64,000 nucleotides of DNA from CAYZPW01 sp964480475 (GCA_964480475.1 CAYZPW010000002.1:1-64000); one strand, 5' to 3'; numbered from the stretch's first letter, positions 1 through 8,644 are shown. The notes: a model not told the origin generated them from the letters alone. Translations and numbers: made by a program.

Positions 1-8
1 AAGGGAGA

Positions 9-830
9 GTGAGGCTGGTAGTGCTGACCCGTGAGTTTCTGCGCGACCTGAGGGCGAAGGTTCAGTATCTGGGCGCGGAGCGGGTGCTGGGATTCCTGCT
101 CAAGATGGGGATTCGCGGCAAGAGCGAGTTTTTCTTGCCGACGCTCATCGAAAAGCCCGAGGCGAATCGCGTCCTTGTTCTCGCTCCGCATCCGGACGAC
201 GACGTGATCGGTTGCGGGGGCACTTTGTGCAACCACGTGCAGGCTGAGGACGACGTCATGGTCGCTTACATGACCGACGGCTCGCGGGGCAATACCGACC
301 TGCGGGAGAGCCTAAACCTCGTCGCCAAGAGAAAAATCGAGGCGCAGAAGGCGGCGGCGGTTCTCGGCGTCAAGAAGCTCAAGTTCTTGGGCTTTCAGGA
401 CCAGAAGCTCCAGTATTTCATCGCTGATTGCGCCAGCGCAATCGCCGATATTCTGCTCGATTATGAGCCTGACCTCGTCTATCTGCCGTTTCCGCTGGAC
501 TATAACCGGGACCACCTGGCCGCGGCGCGGATAGCCGTTCAGGCATTCGAAGAGCTCGACTATCTCTGTAACGTATTCGCATACGAGATCGCGCCGCCGA
601 TCCTGCCCAACCGCATCGTTGACATCACGAAGCAGGTTGATGTCAAGCGAAGGGCTTTGATGTGCCACAAGAGCCAGATGGCCCAGAACGACTACGTGAA
701 CATTGTAATAGAGGGCTTGGGCAGGTATCGCACTCACGGCCTACTACGGGGTAAAGGCTACGCCGAGGCGTTCTTCAAATGCGACGGCGACTATTTGGCA
801 TTCTTGATCAAGCGGATGGACGGGAAGTAG
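9..830 (+). CDS. PIG-L family deacetylase
   Basis: Zinc-dependent N-deacetylase of the PIG-L/LmbE family, which removes acetyl groups from GlcNAc-type sugars in glycolipids, thiols or polysaccharides. The hallmark motif is visible at residues about 60-69 (APHPDDDVIGCGG), followed by a TDGSRG segment and later a YNRDH segment that usually supplies another zinc-binding histidine. Length (273 aa) suits the family. The GTG at 9 has little room for a ribosome site, and a GTG at 21 is an alternative, so the start is uncertain; the gene begins only a few bases into the window and its upstream partner is unseen. Its TAG stop lies inside a GTAGGGGCG dispersed repeat. Substrate cannot be inferred. Confidence 0.85.
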   Translation: MRLVVLTREFLRDLRAKVQYLGAERVLGFLLKMGIRGKSEFFLPTLIEKPEANRVLVLAPHPDDDVIGCGGTLCNHVQAEDDVMVAYMTDGSRGNTDLRESLNLVAKRKIEAQKAAAVLGVKKLKFLGFQDQKLQYFIADCASAIADILLDYEPDLVYLPFPLDYNRDHLAAARIAVQAFEELDYLCNVFAYEIAPPILPNRIVDITKQVDVKRRALMCHKSQMAQNDYVNIVIEGLGRYRTHGLLRGKGYAEAFFKCDGDYLAFLIKRMDGK

Positions 831-1000
831 GGGCGAATTGCATTCGCCCATTGGCAGTTGGCAGTTGGCTGTTGGCTGTTGAAGGGCGGAGACAAATGAG
901 GCTGGCACATAATCTGCGGACGGTTTTGCGTAGGGGCAGGCCTTGTCCGCGATAGCTTCCGCCGGCGAGGTTCATCGACCTCGGCCCCTCGGCGAGCAGG
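827..1000. repeat. Composite dispersed intergenic repeats
   Basis: Begins with GTAGGGGCGAA-N5-TTCGCCC (827-850), continues with tandem TTGGCAG/TTGGCTG copies (about 850-880), then a block GAGGCTGG..CATAAT..GTAGGGGCAGG (898-940). The same modules recur at 32.64, 53.30, 54.13 and 63.50 kb. No protein-coding signal is seen. Confidence 0.75.
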
Positions 1001-1021
1001 ATGTTTAATAATAGGAGCTTC

Positions 1022-1052
1022 TTCACCACAGAGACACAGAGACACGCGGAGA
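1022..1052 (+). repeat. CACAGAGACACAGAGACAC dispersed repeat
   Basis: A short sequence reading TTCACCACAGAGACACAGAG and continuing GACACGCGGAGA. Translated, it gives the FFTTETQRH string often seen as a spurious protein N-terminus in environmental genomes. It lies directly before the better start codon of the next gene, so it is treated as a non-coding repeat. Confidence 0.6.
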
Positions 1053-1054
1053 AA

Positions 1055-1846
1055 ATGCAGAATCGGTATTGTTGCGATCAGGGAGACTTTGGGAAGTACG
1101 GTCTGCTGCAGTGCTTATGCGCTGCGGATGCTCACGGTGAGGCACTGCGGCTGGGTCTGTTGTGGTATTTGGTTCCTGACGAAGCTGGTAGCTCGGATGG
1201 GAAACACACCGGCTACTTACGTGACACGGCACGCAATCTACGCGACTATCGCGAGTGTGATCCGGAGCTTTGGGACAAGTTGAGGCAGCTCCTTAACAGA
1301 CGTAACATAAAGGCGATTCAAGAAGCAGGAATCGTGCCTCCCGGGACGGTTTTCTTTGAGGAGCCACTTGCATGGCCGGCCAACCTGCGCGCCAACTCAG
1401 ACGCGGGGCGAACGAGACGCATCGAACACCGCAAGGCTTGGTGGCAACGAGGCTTCGATAAGACGAGGGGATGTCAGCTTATAAACTTTGACCCGGACAA
1501 TGGGCTCGAGGTCAAGAGCGTGCCCCCACACGGGCGCAAGGGCCCCAAATATACCTTCATCGACGAGGTCGTGCCCTTCTATGAGCGAGGGCAGAGCTTG
1601 GTCGTTTATCAGCATATTGGCCGCATAAAAGGGATGACAGCAATTAAGCAGGCAAAGAGCCGCCTGAAACAGCTTCGGAAAGCCACTGGTGCAGGCAGCG
1701 CTTTCGCGATGCACTATCATCGCGGCACTGCCCGGGCCTATCTCGTCATTCCAACTGAGAAACACGCAAAAATGCTGCGAAGGCGCGCGATGAAGATGTG
1801 CGAAGGCCCTTGGGCCAGACACTTCGACCTAACAGATTTGAGCTGA
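1055..1846 (+). CDS. Conserved hypothetical protein (DFGKYGLL family)
   Basis: A 263-residue soluble protein with no signal peptide or membrane segment. Recognisable conserved-looking stretches are NRYCCDQGDFGKYGLLQ at the N-terminus, LGLLWYLVPDE, a central FDPDNGLE, GPKYTFIDE, RGQSLVVYQH and HRGTARAYLVIP near the end. I recall similar conserved hypothetical proteins but no established function; the acidic FDPDNGLE and RGTARA segments could be catalytic, which is only a guess. The open frame extends 18 codons upstream, but those codons lie in the CACAGAGACAC repeat, so the ATG at 1055 is chosen. It stands alone between repeat-rich DNA and the RACE gene. Confidence 0.7.
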   Translation: MQNRYCCDQGDFGKYGLLQCLCAADAHGEALRLGLLWYLVPDEAGSSDGKHTGYLRDTARNLRDYRECDPELWDKLRQLLNRRNIKAIQEAGIVPPGTVFFEEPLAWPANLRANSDAGRTRRIEHRKAWWQRGFDKTRGCQLINFDPDNGLEVKSVPPHGRKGPKYTFIDEVVPFYERGQSLVVYQHIGRIKGMTAIKQAKSRLKQLRKATGAGSAFAMHYHRGTARAYLVIPTEKHAKMLRRRAMKMCEGPWARHFDLTDLS

Positions 1847-1890
1847 AACAGCAATAATAGAGGGAATGCGGTCGATTGAGGGTCTGAGGA

Positions 1891-3504
1891 ATGGGCAGGA
1901 CTTACCAGGTTGATGTGGAGCCGGATGGCATCAGGGCTTCGGCGTCCGTGGGTGAGAACCTGATGGAGGTCTTGGCCCGCCATTCGATTGTTCTGACTGC
2001 GCCGTGCGGCGGCAAGGGGATGTGCAAAAAGTGTCGGGTTCTCGTGAAGGAGCCTGGCCGCGAGATTCAAGAGGTTCTTGCATGCCAGTATCGCGTCCAT
2101 TCGGACATCCGCGTTACTGTTCCCGGCGCCTCACGCATCGAAGTATCGGCGGACGAAGTTGAGCCGAAAGAGGCGATCAGAACCGCGCTTTCAGTGGAGC
2201 TGTCTCCGTCCGTGGATGCCGGTGGGCTGCCTAAGGGCAAGAAGACACGGCGGATGCTCGGGCTTGCCGTCGATCTGGGGACGACCACGGTGTCCGGAGG
2301 ACTTATCGATCTCGAGGCGGGCGAGCCGCTCGGCTTTGCGAGCGTGATGAACCAGCAGACGCAGTTCGGGGCGGACGTGATAACGCGAATAGGTTACTCG
2401 CAGAAGGGCGCGGCTTATCGCAAGGAGCTTTCCCAGGCGTTGGCAGAGAGCGTGCGCCTCATCGCAGAAACGCTGCTGTCAAAGGCCGCGTCGAGGCCGT
2501 CCGACGTTCGTCATATTGTCTTCGCGGGGAACACCACTATGTTCGCGACGCTGATTGAGCTCGATTGCACCCCGCTTGTTACGCCGCCGTACCGCGCCCC
2601 TATGCTAAAGTGGTACACTCTCAGGCCGCCAAGCTTCCCCGTCCTCTCCGAGCTTGGCCTTGCGTCCCGGACGAGGCTCGATCTCCTTCCCGGCATCGGC
2701 GGTTTTGTAGGCAGCGACGCCCTGTCAGGCCTCCTGATTGCCAGGATGAGAGCGGCAGACGCCCCGTTCGTTTTTCTGGACGTCGGCACTAACTCAGAGG
2801 TGGTCGTCTCCTCAGGCGATGGCTTCGTTGCCTCGTCCGCTGCGGCTGGCCCAGCGTTCGAGGGCGGCGAGCTTAGCTGCGGGATGCCCGCAATGCGCGG
2901 GGCGATACACGGGGTCCGATTCGCAAATGGCCGCTTGACATACAAGGTCATAGGCGACGCCAAGCCGGTCGGCATCTGCGGCTCGGGCTTGATCGACGTT
3001 TGCGCCTCGCTCGTGGGCTCAGGAGCGATTGAGCCGTCGGGGTGCTTTTGCGAGGACATACGTTCCCTTCCGGCGTGCATTGCCGAGCGGATGGGCCGCA
3101 AGGACGGTCAGGCGGCGTTTTTCTTCAATGAGAACGCGTGGCTCACACAAGAGGACGTGCGGAAGGCGCAGCTAGCCAAGAGCGCCATAAGAACTTGCAT
3201 CGACTTCTTGCTTGCTGAGGCGCGTGTTGAACCCGGCTCAGTCAAGAGAGTCATGCTCGGTGGGGCGTTCGGCAGCCTTGTGGACCCGCAGTCGGCGGAG
3301 ACTATTGGCCTGATTCCGATCTTCGAGAATGCGACGAAGGAATCGCTCGGCAACACGTCCCTGGCAGGTGCGATACTGACCCTTCTAGCAAAGCACAAGC
3401 TGGCCGAGATTGACCGGCTTCGCAGCAGGACGAGATACCTCAACCTCGCCGGGCGGCCTGAGTTTCAGGAGCGCTTCGCAGCGAACCTCGCATTCGAGGC
3501 CTGA
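1891..3504 (+). CDS. RACE-type corrinoid activator (2Fe-2S + ASKHA, DUF4445)
   Basis: Likely a reductive activator of corrinoid enzymes: ATP-dependent reduction of the inactive Co(II) state of a methyl-transferring corrinoid protein. The N-terminal 90 residues form a plant-type ferredoxin domain with cysteines at 39, 45, 48 and 65 (PCGGKGMCKKC...LAC). A linker follows, then from about residue 128 an ASKHA ATPase core (GLAVDLGTTTVSGGLIDL; FLDVGTNSEVV; GGAFGS). At 537 aa it is slightly short for the family. It is not next to a methyltransferase or corrinoid protein gene, so its target is unknown; the two B12-radical SAM genes at 32-36 kb use cobalamin but are not typical RACE clients. ATG at 1891 follows TGAGGA. 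Confidence 0.88.
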   Translation: MGRTYQVDVEPDGIRASASVGENLMEVLARHSIVLTAPCGGKGMCKKCRVLVKEPGREIQEVLACQYRVHSDIRVTVPGASRIEVSADEVEPKEAIRTALSVELSPSVDAGGLPKGKKTRRMLGLAVDLGTTTVSGGLIDLEAGEPLGFASVMNQQTQFGADVITRIGYSQKGAAYRKELSQALAESVRLIAETLLSKAASRPSDVRHIVFAGNTTMFATLIELDCTPLVTPPYRAPMLKWYTLRPPSFPVLSELGLASRTRLDLLPGIGGFVGSDALSGLLIARMRAADAPFVFLDVGTNSEVVVSSGDGFVASSAAAGPAFEGGELSCGMPAMRGAIHGVRFANGRLTYKVIGDAKPVGICGSGLIDVCASLVGSGAIEPSGCFCEDIRSLPACIAERMGRKDGQAAFFFNENAWLTQEDVRKAQLAKSAIRTCIDFLLAEARVEPGSVKRVMLGGAFGSLVDPQSAETIGLIPIFENATKESLGNTSLAGAILTLLAKHKLAEIDRLRSRTRYLNLAGRPEFQERFAANLAFEA

Positions 3505-3526
3505 TTTGGCGGTCCGATTTGGATGT

Positions 3527-3750
3527 GTAGGGGCGGGGGGCCAGGCCCCCCGCAAATGTGGGCCCCAGGGCACAGGGGGGGGGGGGGGGGGCCCCCCCAA
3601 CAAAAGTANNNNNNNNNNCCGCTGCCACCCTCCATGTGGTGGCTTGTTTGGGGGGGCGTTTTGGGTGTTGTGGGGGGGGCCCCCGCCCCCCCATACTTTG
3701 GCCCACACCTTCCCGTGGTGGGCGGCTGGTGCCCCGCCCCTACAAGATGT
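3527..3750. repeat. GTAGGGGCG repeats around a short assembly gap
   Basis: GTAGGGGCGGGGGGCC near 3530 and GGGGCCCCC/GCCCCGCCCCTAC near 3680-3745 form an inverted pair. Between them are a run of about 17 G followed by C, and ten N (3609-3618). The homopolymers and the gap suggest unreliable assembly; open frames across this stretch are not credible genes. Confidence 0.7.
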
Positions 3751-3819
3751 ATTCGCGCAGCTGCGGCCGCAATCCGGGCATCACGTCGGCAACTCGGCGC
3801 CCGCGCGGGGCGATCGAAC

Positions 3820-4992
3820 CTACGGTAACCGTTTGACGCCGATGGTCGCGGTCGAGGCCTGCTGGGTCAGGCTCAGCGCGATTGATTCTGGCTGAGGGGC
3901 GCCGCTTTCGTGTTTCTCCTCGGCCCGCTCCGAAAGCCTAACCTCTAGGAGGTGCTTGCCTCTTGACTTCACGTCTGCCGCAAGGAAGTCAGCATCGCCC
4001 GAGAGCGCTCTCGCCACGGCCCGGCCAAGCTGCTCCAGGTTGCCCCTGTATCTGACGCTTATCTCGGAGAAGTTCTCGACCCGTGCATCGCCTATGGAAA
4101 CGCCCTTTTGCATGACGCTTGCGCAGCGAGGGATACTCTGGAGAATCAGTCTCAATTCGATCAGTTGTCCATAGTTGCCAGCCCCAAGAAACCTGACCAA
4201 GAACGGATCGCCGTGTTGTTCGCGCTGAAGTGCCGACTCGTTGATCCTCTCGAACACCTCGCGGGCAAATGCTTTCGCCGCTTGAGCCACGGCGTTTTTC
4301 TCTGCCTGCTCTTCGTCCCGCCCGTTGCCCAATCGGTGAAGGACCATCAGGCGTTTGACCGGCCTACCCGACGCGGCTTGGAGCACATATCCCGACACGG
4401 TCGCGCGATACGTGTACGGCTCATCGAGGTCGCCCCCGAACCCCATCTTCAAGGTCTTGCACGAGAAGGTTACGACAAGCGCGGCCTGATGGCTGAGGCC
4501 CAGTTTTGACGCAGCATCCCTCGGCGTGGTTGTCTTGGCGCGCTGATACGCAGCCCAGTGAATGCCCTGATTGAACGCTGGGTTGACGAGCGGGACGCCT
4601 CGCTCGCCCAGGTCAGCCGCAACGGACTTGAACACGCTGTAGTTGGCGCCCCAGGGGGACGCAACGCTCGGGTCAATAAGGATAAGAACCCGCGGTAGGA
4701 CGGCAGCAACCGTCGAAATGGTCGAGGCTGTGCCGGACCTGTCGCTCCGGTCTGGCAGAACAGCGCCGCAATACGGGCAGAACCTGCTGTCAGCAGGAAT
4801 CGTCGAATGGCACTCAGGGCACTCGATCTTGTCGGCCTGTGCCTCGCGCGCCTCGTCGCCGGGCAGCGGGCTGGATTCAGGCTCCTGGGCCAGACTGAGC
4901 ACTGCAAGAAGCGACAGGAGCAAAACGCCGACGAGTATGCTACTTTCCGGCCAGCTCGACAACCCAATTCTAGCCATCGGTTTGAGGAACAT
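3820..4992 (-). CDS. Exported zinc-ribbon protein of unknown function
   Basis: A 390-residue protein starting with a signal peptide or anchor (hydrophobic VGVLLLSLLAVLSLAQ after about residue 20). At residues about 58-80 is a zinc ribbon CPECHSTIPADSRFCPYCG (two CxxC pairs). The rest resembles a secreted beta-rich domain with ILIDPSVAS, GVPLVNPAF and a long region discussing possible repeats (IDLxLxLxSIPRC, LSGDADFLAADV). A zinc ribbon just after an export signal is unusual; if residues 20-36 are an uncleaved anchor, the ribbon would sit outside the membrane. It lies 9 bases downstream of the next lipoprotein-like gene and is probably cotranscribed with it; both carry a segment on age-like resolution of parameters (AKGLRVF, ADLGERGVPLV), so they may share a fold. 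Function unrecognised. Confidence 0.7.
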   Translation of the reverse strand: MFLKPMARIGLSSWPESSILVGVLLLSLLAVLSLAQEPESSPLPGDEAREAQADKIECPECHSTIPADSRFCPYCGAVLPDRSDRSGTASTISTVAAVLPRVLILIDPSVASPWGANYSVFKSVAADLGERGVPLVNPAFNQGIHWAAYQRAKTTTPRDAASKLGLSHQAALVVTFSCKTLKMGFGGDLDEPYTYRATVSGYVLQAASGRPVKRLMVLHRLGNGRDEEQAEKNAVAQAAKAFAREVFERINESALQREQHGDPFLVRFLGAGNYGQLIELRLILQSIPRCASVMQKGVSIGDARVENFSEISVRYRGNLEQLGRAVARALSGDADFLAADVKSRGKHLLEVRLSERAEEKHESGAPQPESIALSLTQQASTATIGVKRLP

Positions 4993-5001
4993 TGAGCCCC
5001 G

Positions 5002-5622
5002 CTATTGACCGCCTACGGCCCGGCCAGCCTCGTAGTTTCCTATGATGCGTACCGCAACCTCTGAATAGGCTCTTGCGCTTGCGAGGACCGCGCCCCAGCA
5101 CGCCTTCTCGAAGCCGGGACCCGGCGTGCCCTCACGCTCGACTTCCTCTCTGTGGAGCACCCTGCCAGACGCGACCTCGACCACACTTCCGGAAAACTTG
5201 CACGCGCACCTCTGCTCAGAGGCATCAATAGTCGCGAGATTCGGTATGTCTCGAAAAGAGACAATGATCGCCAGTTCAGCTTTGAGCCTCTTGACGCCCC
5301 TCTTGGTCTCAGAGAGATCGTCCCATCCCGAGGCGCGAAAAACCCTCAATCCTTTGGCCTGAAGAGCGGCCACGAGAGCGTCGAGGCCCTCCTGCGAATA
5401 GACGCTCGGCAGATACGGCGCGGGGTCCAGCATGACTGCCGAAACAAGAGGTCCTGAACGCGAGGCGCCGCTGTCCTGATCCGCCTTTGCCGTCGATTGT
5501 CTGTGCGTCGTCGGCGTTATCTTCCGCTTCTGAGTCTCCTTGACACATCCGTTATAGGCGGTGAGAATGACAAAAGCCAGAAGGACATACCCTATGCGTC
5601 CCAGCACAGCTCTGTTTTTCAT
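5002..5622 (-). CDS. Secreted or lipoprotein-like hypothetical protein
   Basis: A 206-residue protein with a hydrophobic N-terminus (IGYVLLAFVILTAYNGC). The cysteine could be lipidated, though YNG-C is a weak lipobox. The mature part has alpha/beta character: LDALVAALQAKGLRVF, then AELAIIVSFRDIP, then SGSVVEVASGRVLHREEVEREGT. Those last segments parallel the downstream protein (TYRATVSGYVLQAASGRPVKRLMVLHR), suggesting two related envelope proteins made from one transcript. No family is recognised. The next gene starts 9 bases after its stop. Confidence 0.65.
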   Translation of the reverse strand: MKNRAVLGRIGYVLLAFVILTAYNGCVKETQKRKITPTTHRQSTAKADQDSGASRSGPLVSAVMLDPAPYLPSVYSQEGLDALVAALQAKGLRVFRASGWDDLSETKRGVKRLKAELAIIVSFRDIPNLATIDASEQRCACKFSGSVVEVASGRVLHREEVEREGTPGPGFEKACWGAVLASARAYSEVAVRIIGNYEAGRAVGGQ

Positions 5623-5846
5623 GTTGCGTGCTCCAAGAGTGGCGGTTCTGCGGCCTGAAGACAGATGGCGGGCAAATCCAGAAGAGGGCGCGACTCTTGT
5701 CGAGGGGTAGTGTTCTTTGGACGAAGTCCCAGCATACGTGATTCCTGCTTCAAGTGGTTACTCTCTGAGTTATTCTAGCGGCGAGGCGGCCAAGCTGTCG
5801 TTCCTGTCATAAGACCTTCGTTCTGAAGCCGTCTGGGAAGTTCTGC

Positions 5847-6926
5847 TTACATCCACTTCTTCTTTCTGAAATAGACGATCATGGTTATTGCTACTAGAGC
5901 CATAACTCCCAGGACGCCAAAATATCCCCATTTCCAGTGCAGCTCCGGAAGGTAGTCGAAATTCATGCCATACACACCCGCAACGAAAGTAAGAGGAATA
6001 AAAATCGCTGCGAAGATGGTCAGTACTTTCATTACCTCGTTCATTTTATTGCTTACTGTTGAAAGATAAAGATCGAGCATGCCCGAAGCCATGTCCCGAA
6101 ATGTCTCAACCGTTTCCACAACCTGAACAGTATGGTCATACACGTCCCGGAAGTAGACGCTTACAGATTCACCAATAATTTCGTGTTCCGCTCTCTGCAA
6201 AACGCTCGCCACTTCGCGCGTTGGCCAAATGGACTTTCTTAGGAAAACTAGTTCCTGTTTGAGTTTGTAGATAGAGTTTAGGGTGTCTTGATCTGGGCCG
6301 GCGATCAAGCGGTCCTCTAGTTGTTCGATCTCCTCGCCCGTTATCTCCAAGACAGTGAAATAATGGTCAACGATAGCGTCAATGATCGCGTATGTTAAAT
6401 AATCGCTTCCGCAAAGCCGGACTCTCCCCTTGTTGTTCCTGATGCGATTGCGTAAAGGTTCTAAGACATCGCCTCGCCTTTCCTGGAATGAAATGACGTA
6501 GCCTTTGCCTACTATTAGGCTGATCTGCTCGAGGATGATCTCTTTGCTCGTGTCGTCAACGTAAGCCATCTTCAGAACGACATATATATAATCCTCATAC
6601 TCCTCCATCTTGGGACGTTGAGTAGTGTTGGCGATATCTTCGAGGACAAGCGGATGGATGCCGAAGTGCTTGCCAACATCCTCTATGATTTTCGTATCAT
6701 GCACGCCTGAGTTGTCGAGCCAGGTAACGGTCGGGCTTTCCTTGAATGGGAGGCTTTCTGCCACACTGCTGACGTCCTTCTCAGTGACATTAACGGCATC
6801 GTAATCAAGCAGATGCAGAACGACCTTGTCTTCTGGCTTGCTTCCTATGTAGTCGATTGTGCCCGGAACGGCCGCTTTTACAGCGGTCCTAGGCAACAGC
6901 CTCGAGAGCTTCGATTTCCTGACCAT
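5847..6926 (-). CDS. corA: Magnesium/cobalt transport protein CorA
   Basis: Inner-membrane divalent cation channel of the CorA family, a homopentamer that imports Mg2+ (and Co2+). The long N-terminal cytoplasmic domain includes VTWLDNSGVHD and HPLVLEDIANTTQRPKMEEYEDYIYVVLKM, typical of CorA. The C-terminus carries two membrane helices with the signature GMN at the end of the first (FVAGVYGMNFDYLPELHW), followed by WGYFGVLGVMALVAITMIVYF and a basic tail. Length (359 aa) is normal. It is transcribed away from tRNA-Ser with about 200 bases between; no magnesium riboswitch was recognised in that leader. Confidence 0.95.
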   Translation of the reverse strand: MVRKSKLSRLLPRTAVKAAVPGTIDYIGSKPEDKVVLHLLDYDAVNVTEKDVSSVAESLPFKESPTVTWLDNSGVHDTKIIEDVGKHFGIHPLVLEDIANTTQRPKMEEYEDYIYVVLKMAYVDDTSKEIILEQISLIVGKGYVISFQERRGDVLEPLRNRIRNNKGRVRLCGSDYLTYAIIDAIVDHYFTVLEITGEEIEQLEDRLIAGPDQDTLNSIYKLKQELVFLRKSIWPTREVASVLQRAEHEIIGESVSVYFRDVYDHTVQVVETVETFRDMASGMLDLYLSTVSNKMNEVMKVLTIFAAIFIPLTFVAGVYGMNFDYLPELHWKWGYFGVLGVMALVAITMIVYFRKKKWM

Positions 6927-7127
6927 ATCTCGTCACCCATCTTCACAGCAATGACCCACACCGGTCTGGCAGCTGCCTTTCAAGCAGCCGAATTACTAGG
7001 GCGTAGCCAGTGGCTGTCCTACGATCGCTCAGGTCCAAAACTAAGTTCGCGGCAATCGTAACCAGCGCTGATGGCCACGTCATAACCACGCCAAACATCA
7101 AGTCTCAGAATCTCTCAAAGCGAGACC

Positions 7128-7218
7128 TGGCGGAGAGGCGGGGATTCGAACCCCGGAAGCGCCTTTAACGCTTACTCGCTTAGCAGGCGAGCTCCTTCGG
7201 CCTCTCGGACACCTCTCC
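7128..7218 (-). tRNA. tRNA-Ser (GCT anticodon)
   Basis: Read on the minus strand: acceptor GGAGAGG pairs with CCTCTCC, a GTTCGAATCC T-loop is present, and a long variable arm marks a class II tRNA. The anticodon stem-loop CTCGC-CTGCTAA-GCGAG gives anticodon GCT (codons AGC/AGU). Discriminator G is followed by an encoded CCA (included). Confidence 0.96.
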
Positions 7219-7285
7219 TACGAATGAATCCTGTCTCATTGAGCACCGGCAACTGTGCAGAATGCCGCCGATCTTGTCAAGTGAC

Positions 7286-7412
7286 GAAGGAGTTTCCCCA
7301 TTGGGGAAACGGGCGAATCCTCCTTCGCTGGGAGCTTCGGCGGACAAGAAGAAAAAAGGGGAAAGGGGAGAAAAGGGAAAAAGGAGAAAGGGAGAAAGGG
7401 AAAAAGGGGTTG
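7286..7412. repeat. GGAGTTTCC hairpin plus purine tract
   Basis: GGAGTTTCCCC-ATT-GGGGAAAC hairpin, then CGGGCGAATCCTCCTTCGCTGG and GCGGACAAG, then about 60 bases of A/G-only tract. Similar composite elements occur at about 18.00 and 63.35 kb. Lies between tRNA-Ser and the 3' end of mnmA. Open frames in it are low-complexity. Confidence 0.7.
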
Positions 7413-7421
7413 TCAACGCGG

Positions 7422-8570
7422 TTATACAGTGGTTATGCAGCTGTCCAAGCGCTCGGTTTCCGGGAACCACCTGCGGACTTGGTCTATCCAGCCGCCGCCA
7501 ACCAGACAATCGCCGTCGTAGAAGGCCGCGGCCTGGCCGGGGGTTATCGACGGCTGGGCCTGATCGAAATGGACGTTGACCGTCGTGTCGTTCCCGTCAA
7601 TCGGCGTTATCTGCGCCTCTTGGGCCTTGTGCTTGTATCTGATCTTCGTATCGAAACACGCCGGCCCCATTGGCGCGAGTCCGTCCGCCCAGACGACGTC
7701 GCTGGCCTTGAATTGGCGCGCGTAAACGTGCTTCTTGTCTCCTATAAACACCGTGTTTGTGGCTGGATCGATGCTCAAAACGTATTTGGGCTTGCCCAAC
7801 GCGACCGAAAGGCCCCGTCGCTGGCCGACCGTGAAGTTCAGGATGCCCTTGTGATGGCCGACCTGACCCAGCTCGACGTCCACAATCGGCCCTGGCTGCG
7901 GCTCGTAACCCAGGCTCCTGAATACATCGGTGTGCTTCTTGGCGCCCGCGAAGCAAAGGTCCTGGCTTGGTTTCAATGACGGCTCGCACAGTCCGTGCCT
8001 AATAACCTCGGCGCGCACGTCGGTCTTCTTCATCTCGCCAAGCGGCATCAGAGCTCGCTCGAGGTACGAGGAGGGGACTCTGCACAAGAAATATGATTGG
8101 TCCTTCTTAGGGTCGAGCGCCCGACACACGACATGCGTCCTGCTTTCCGGATGCTTTATGACCCTCGCGTAATGCCCTGTCGCGTAAAAAGCCGCGCCAA
8201 GCCGGTCCGCCAAGTCCAGAAGGCTAGCGAATTTTATCTTAGCGTTGCAGGTAACGCAGGGATTGGGTGTCCGACCCCGCTTGTATTCCTCAAGGAATGG
8301 CTCCAGCACAAGATGCCGGAACCTTCGGCCGAGCTCCACAAACAGCACTTCGATGGCCATCTTCTCGGCGGACTTGACAAGCCTCTGCTCTCCCTCGGTG
8401 CGAGGCGCGTCATCAATGGGCCGCGGCTGACGCTGGTCGCTTTCCGGGGAGGAAAACGGGTCAAGCCGGAAATGCACGCCCAATACTTTGTAGCCTTGAT
8501 TTTGGAGCACCCACGCTGCATAGGTGCTATCAATGCCGCCGCTTAGAGCTATCAGGACTCGTTCGGACAT
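7422..8570 (-). CDS. mnmA: tRNA-specific 2-thiouridylase MnmA
   Basis: Cytoplasmic enzyme that installs 2-thiouridine at wobble position 34 of tRNA Lys, Glu and Gln, using ATP and a persulfide donor. The N-terminal PP-loop is clear (LIALSGGIDSTYAAW, residues 6-20). The two catalytic cysteines are in NPCVTCNAKIKF and DLCFAGAKK. Downstream are the TGHYARV and DQSYFLCRV segments and a C-terminal beta-barrel domain (HKGILNFTVGQRRGL, KYVLSIDPATNTVFIG). Length (382 aa) is normal. It is the last gene of the minus-strand housekeeping run; 74 bases including a GACTGGTC-N10-GACCAGTC inverted repeat separate it from the preceding gene, so it may have its own promoter. Confidence 0.96.
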   Translation of the reverse strand: MSERVLIALSGGIDSTYAAWVLQNQGYKVLGVHFRLDPFSSPESDQRQPRPIDDAPRTEGEQRLVKSAEKMAIEVLFVELGRRFRHLVLEPFLEEYKRGRTPNPCVTCNAKIKFASLLDLADRLGAAFYATGHYARVIKHPESRTHVVCRALDPKKDQSYFLCRVPSSYLERALMPLGEMKKTDVRAEVIRHGLCEPSLKPSQDLCFAGAKKHTDVFRSLGYEPQPGPIVDVELGQVGHHKGILNFTVGQRRGLSVALGKPKYVLSIDPATNTVFIGDKKHVYARQFKASDVVWADGLAPMGPACFDTKIRYKHKAQEAQITPIDGNDTTVNVHFDQAQPSITPGQAAAFYDGDCLVGGGWIDQVRRWFPETERLDSCITTV

Positions 8571-8644
8571 TACAGGAGCGTTTCTCAGTCGATTCGACTT
8601 TGTGTTTCGGACTGGTCAGACTAGTCGGACCAGTCGGCGTCGCC

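Noticed and set aside
3410..3895. Plus-strand frames over the poly-G/N stretch
   Set aside because: Built on homopolymer and N bases in doubtful assembly; no recognisable domain.
7224..7979. Long plus-strand frame across the mnmA gene
   Set aside because: Antisense shadow: mnmA is unequivocal on the minus strand and the frame begins in the purine repeat.
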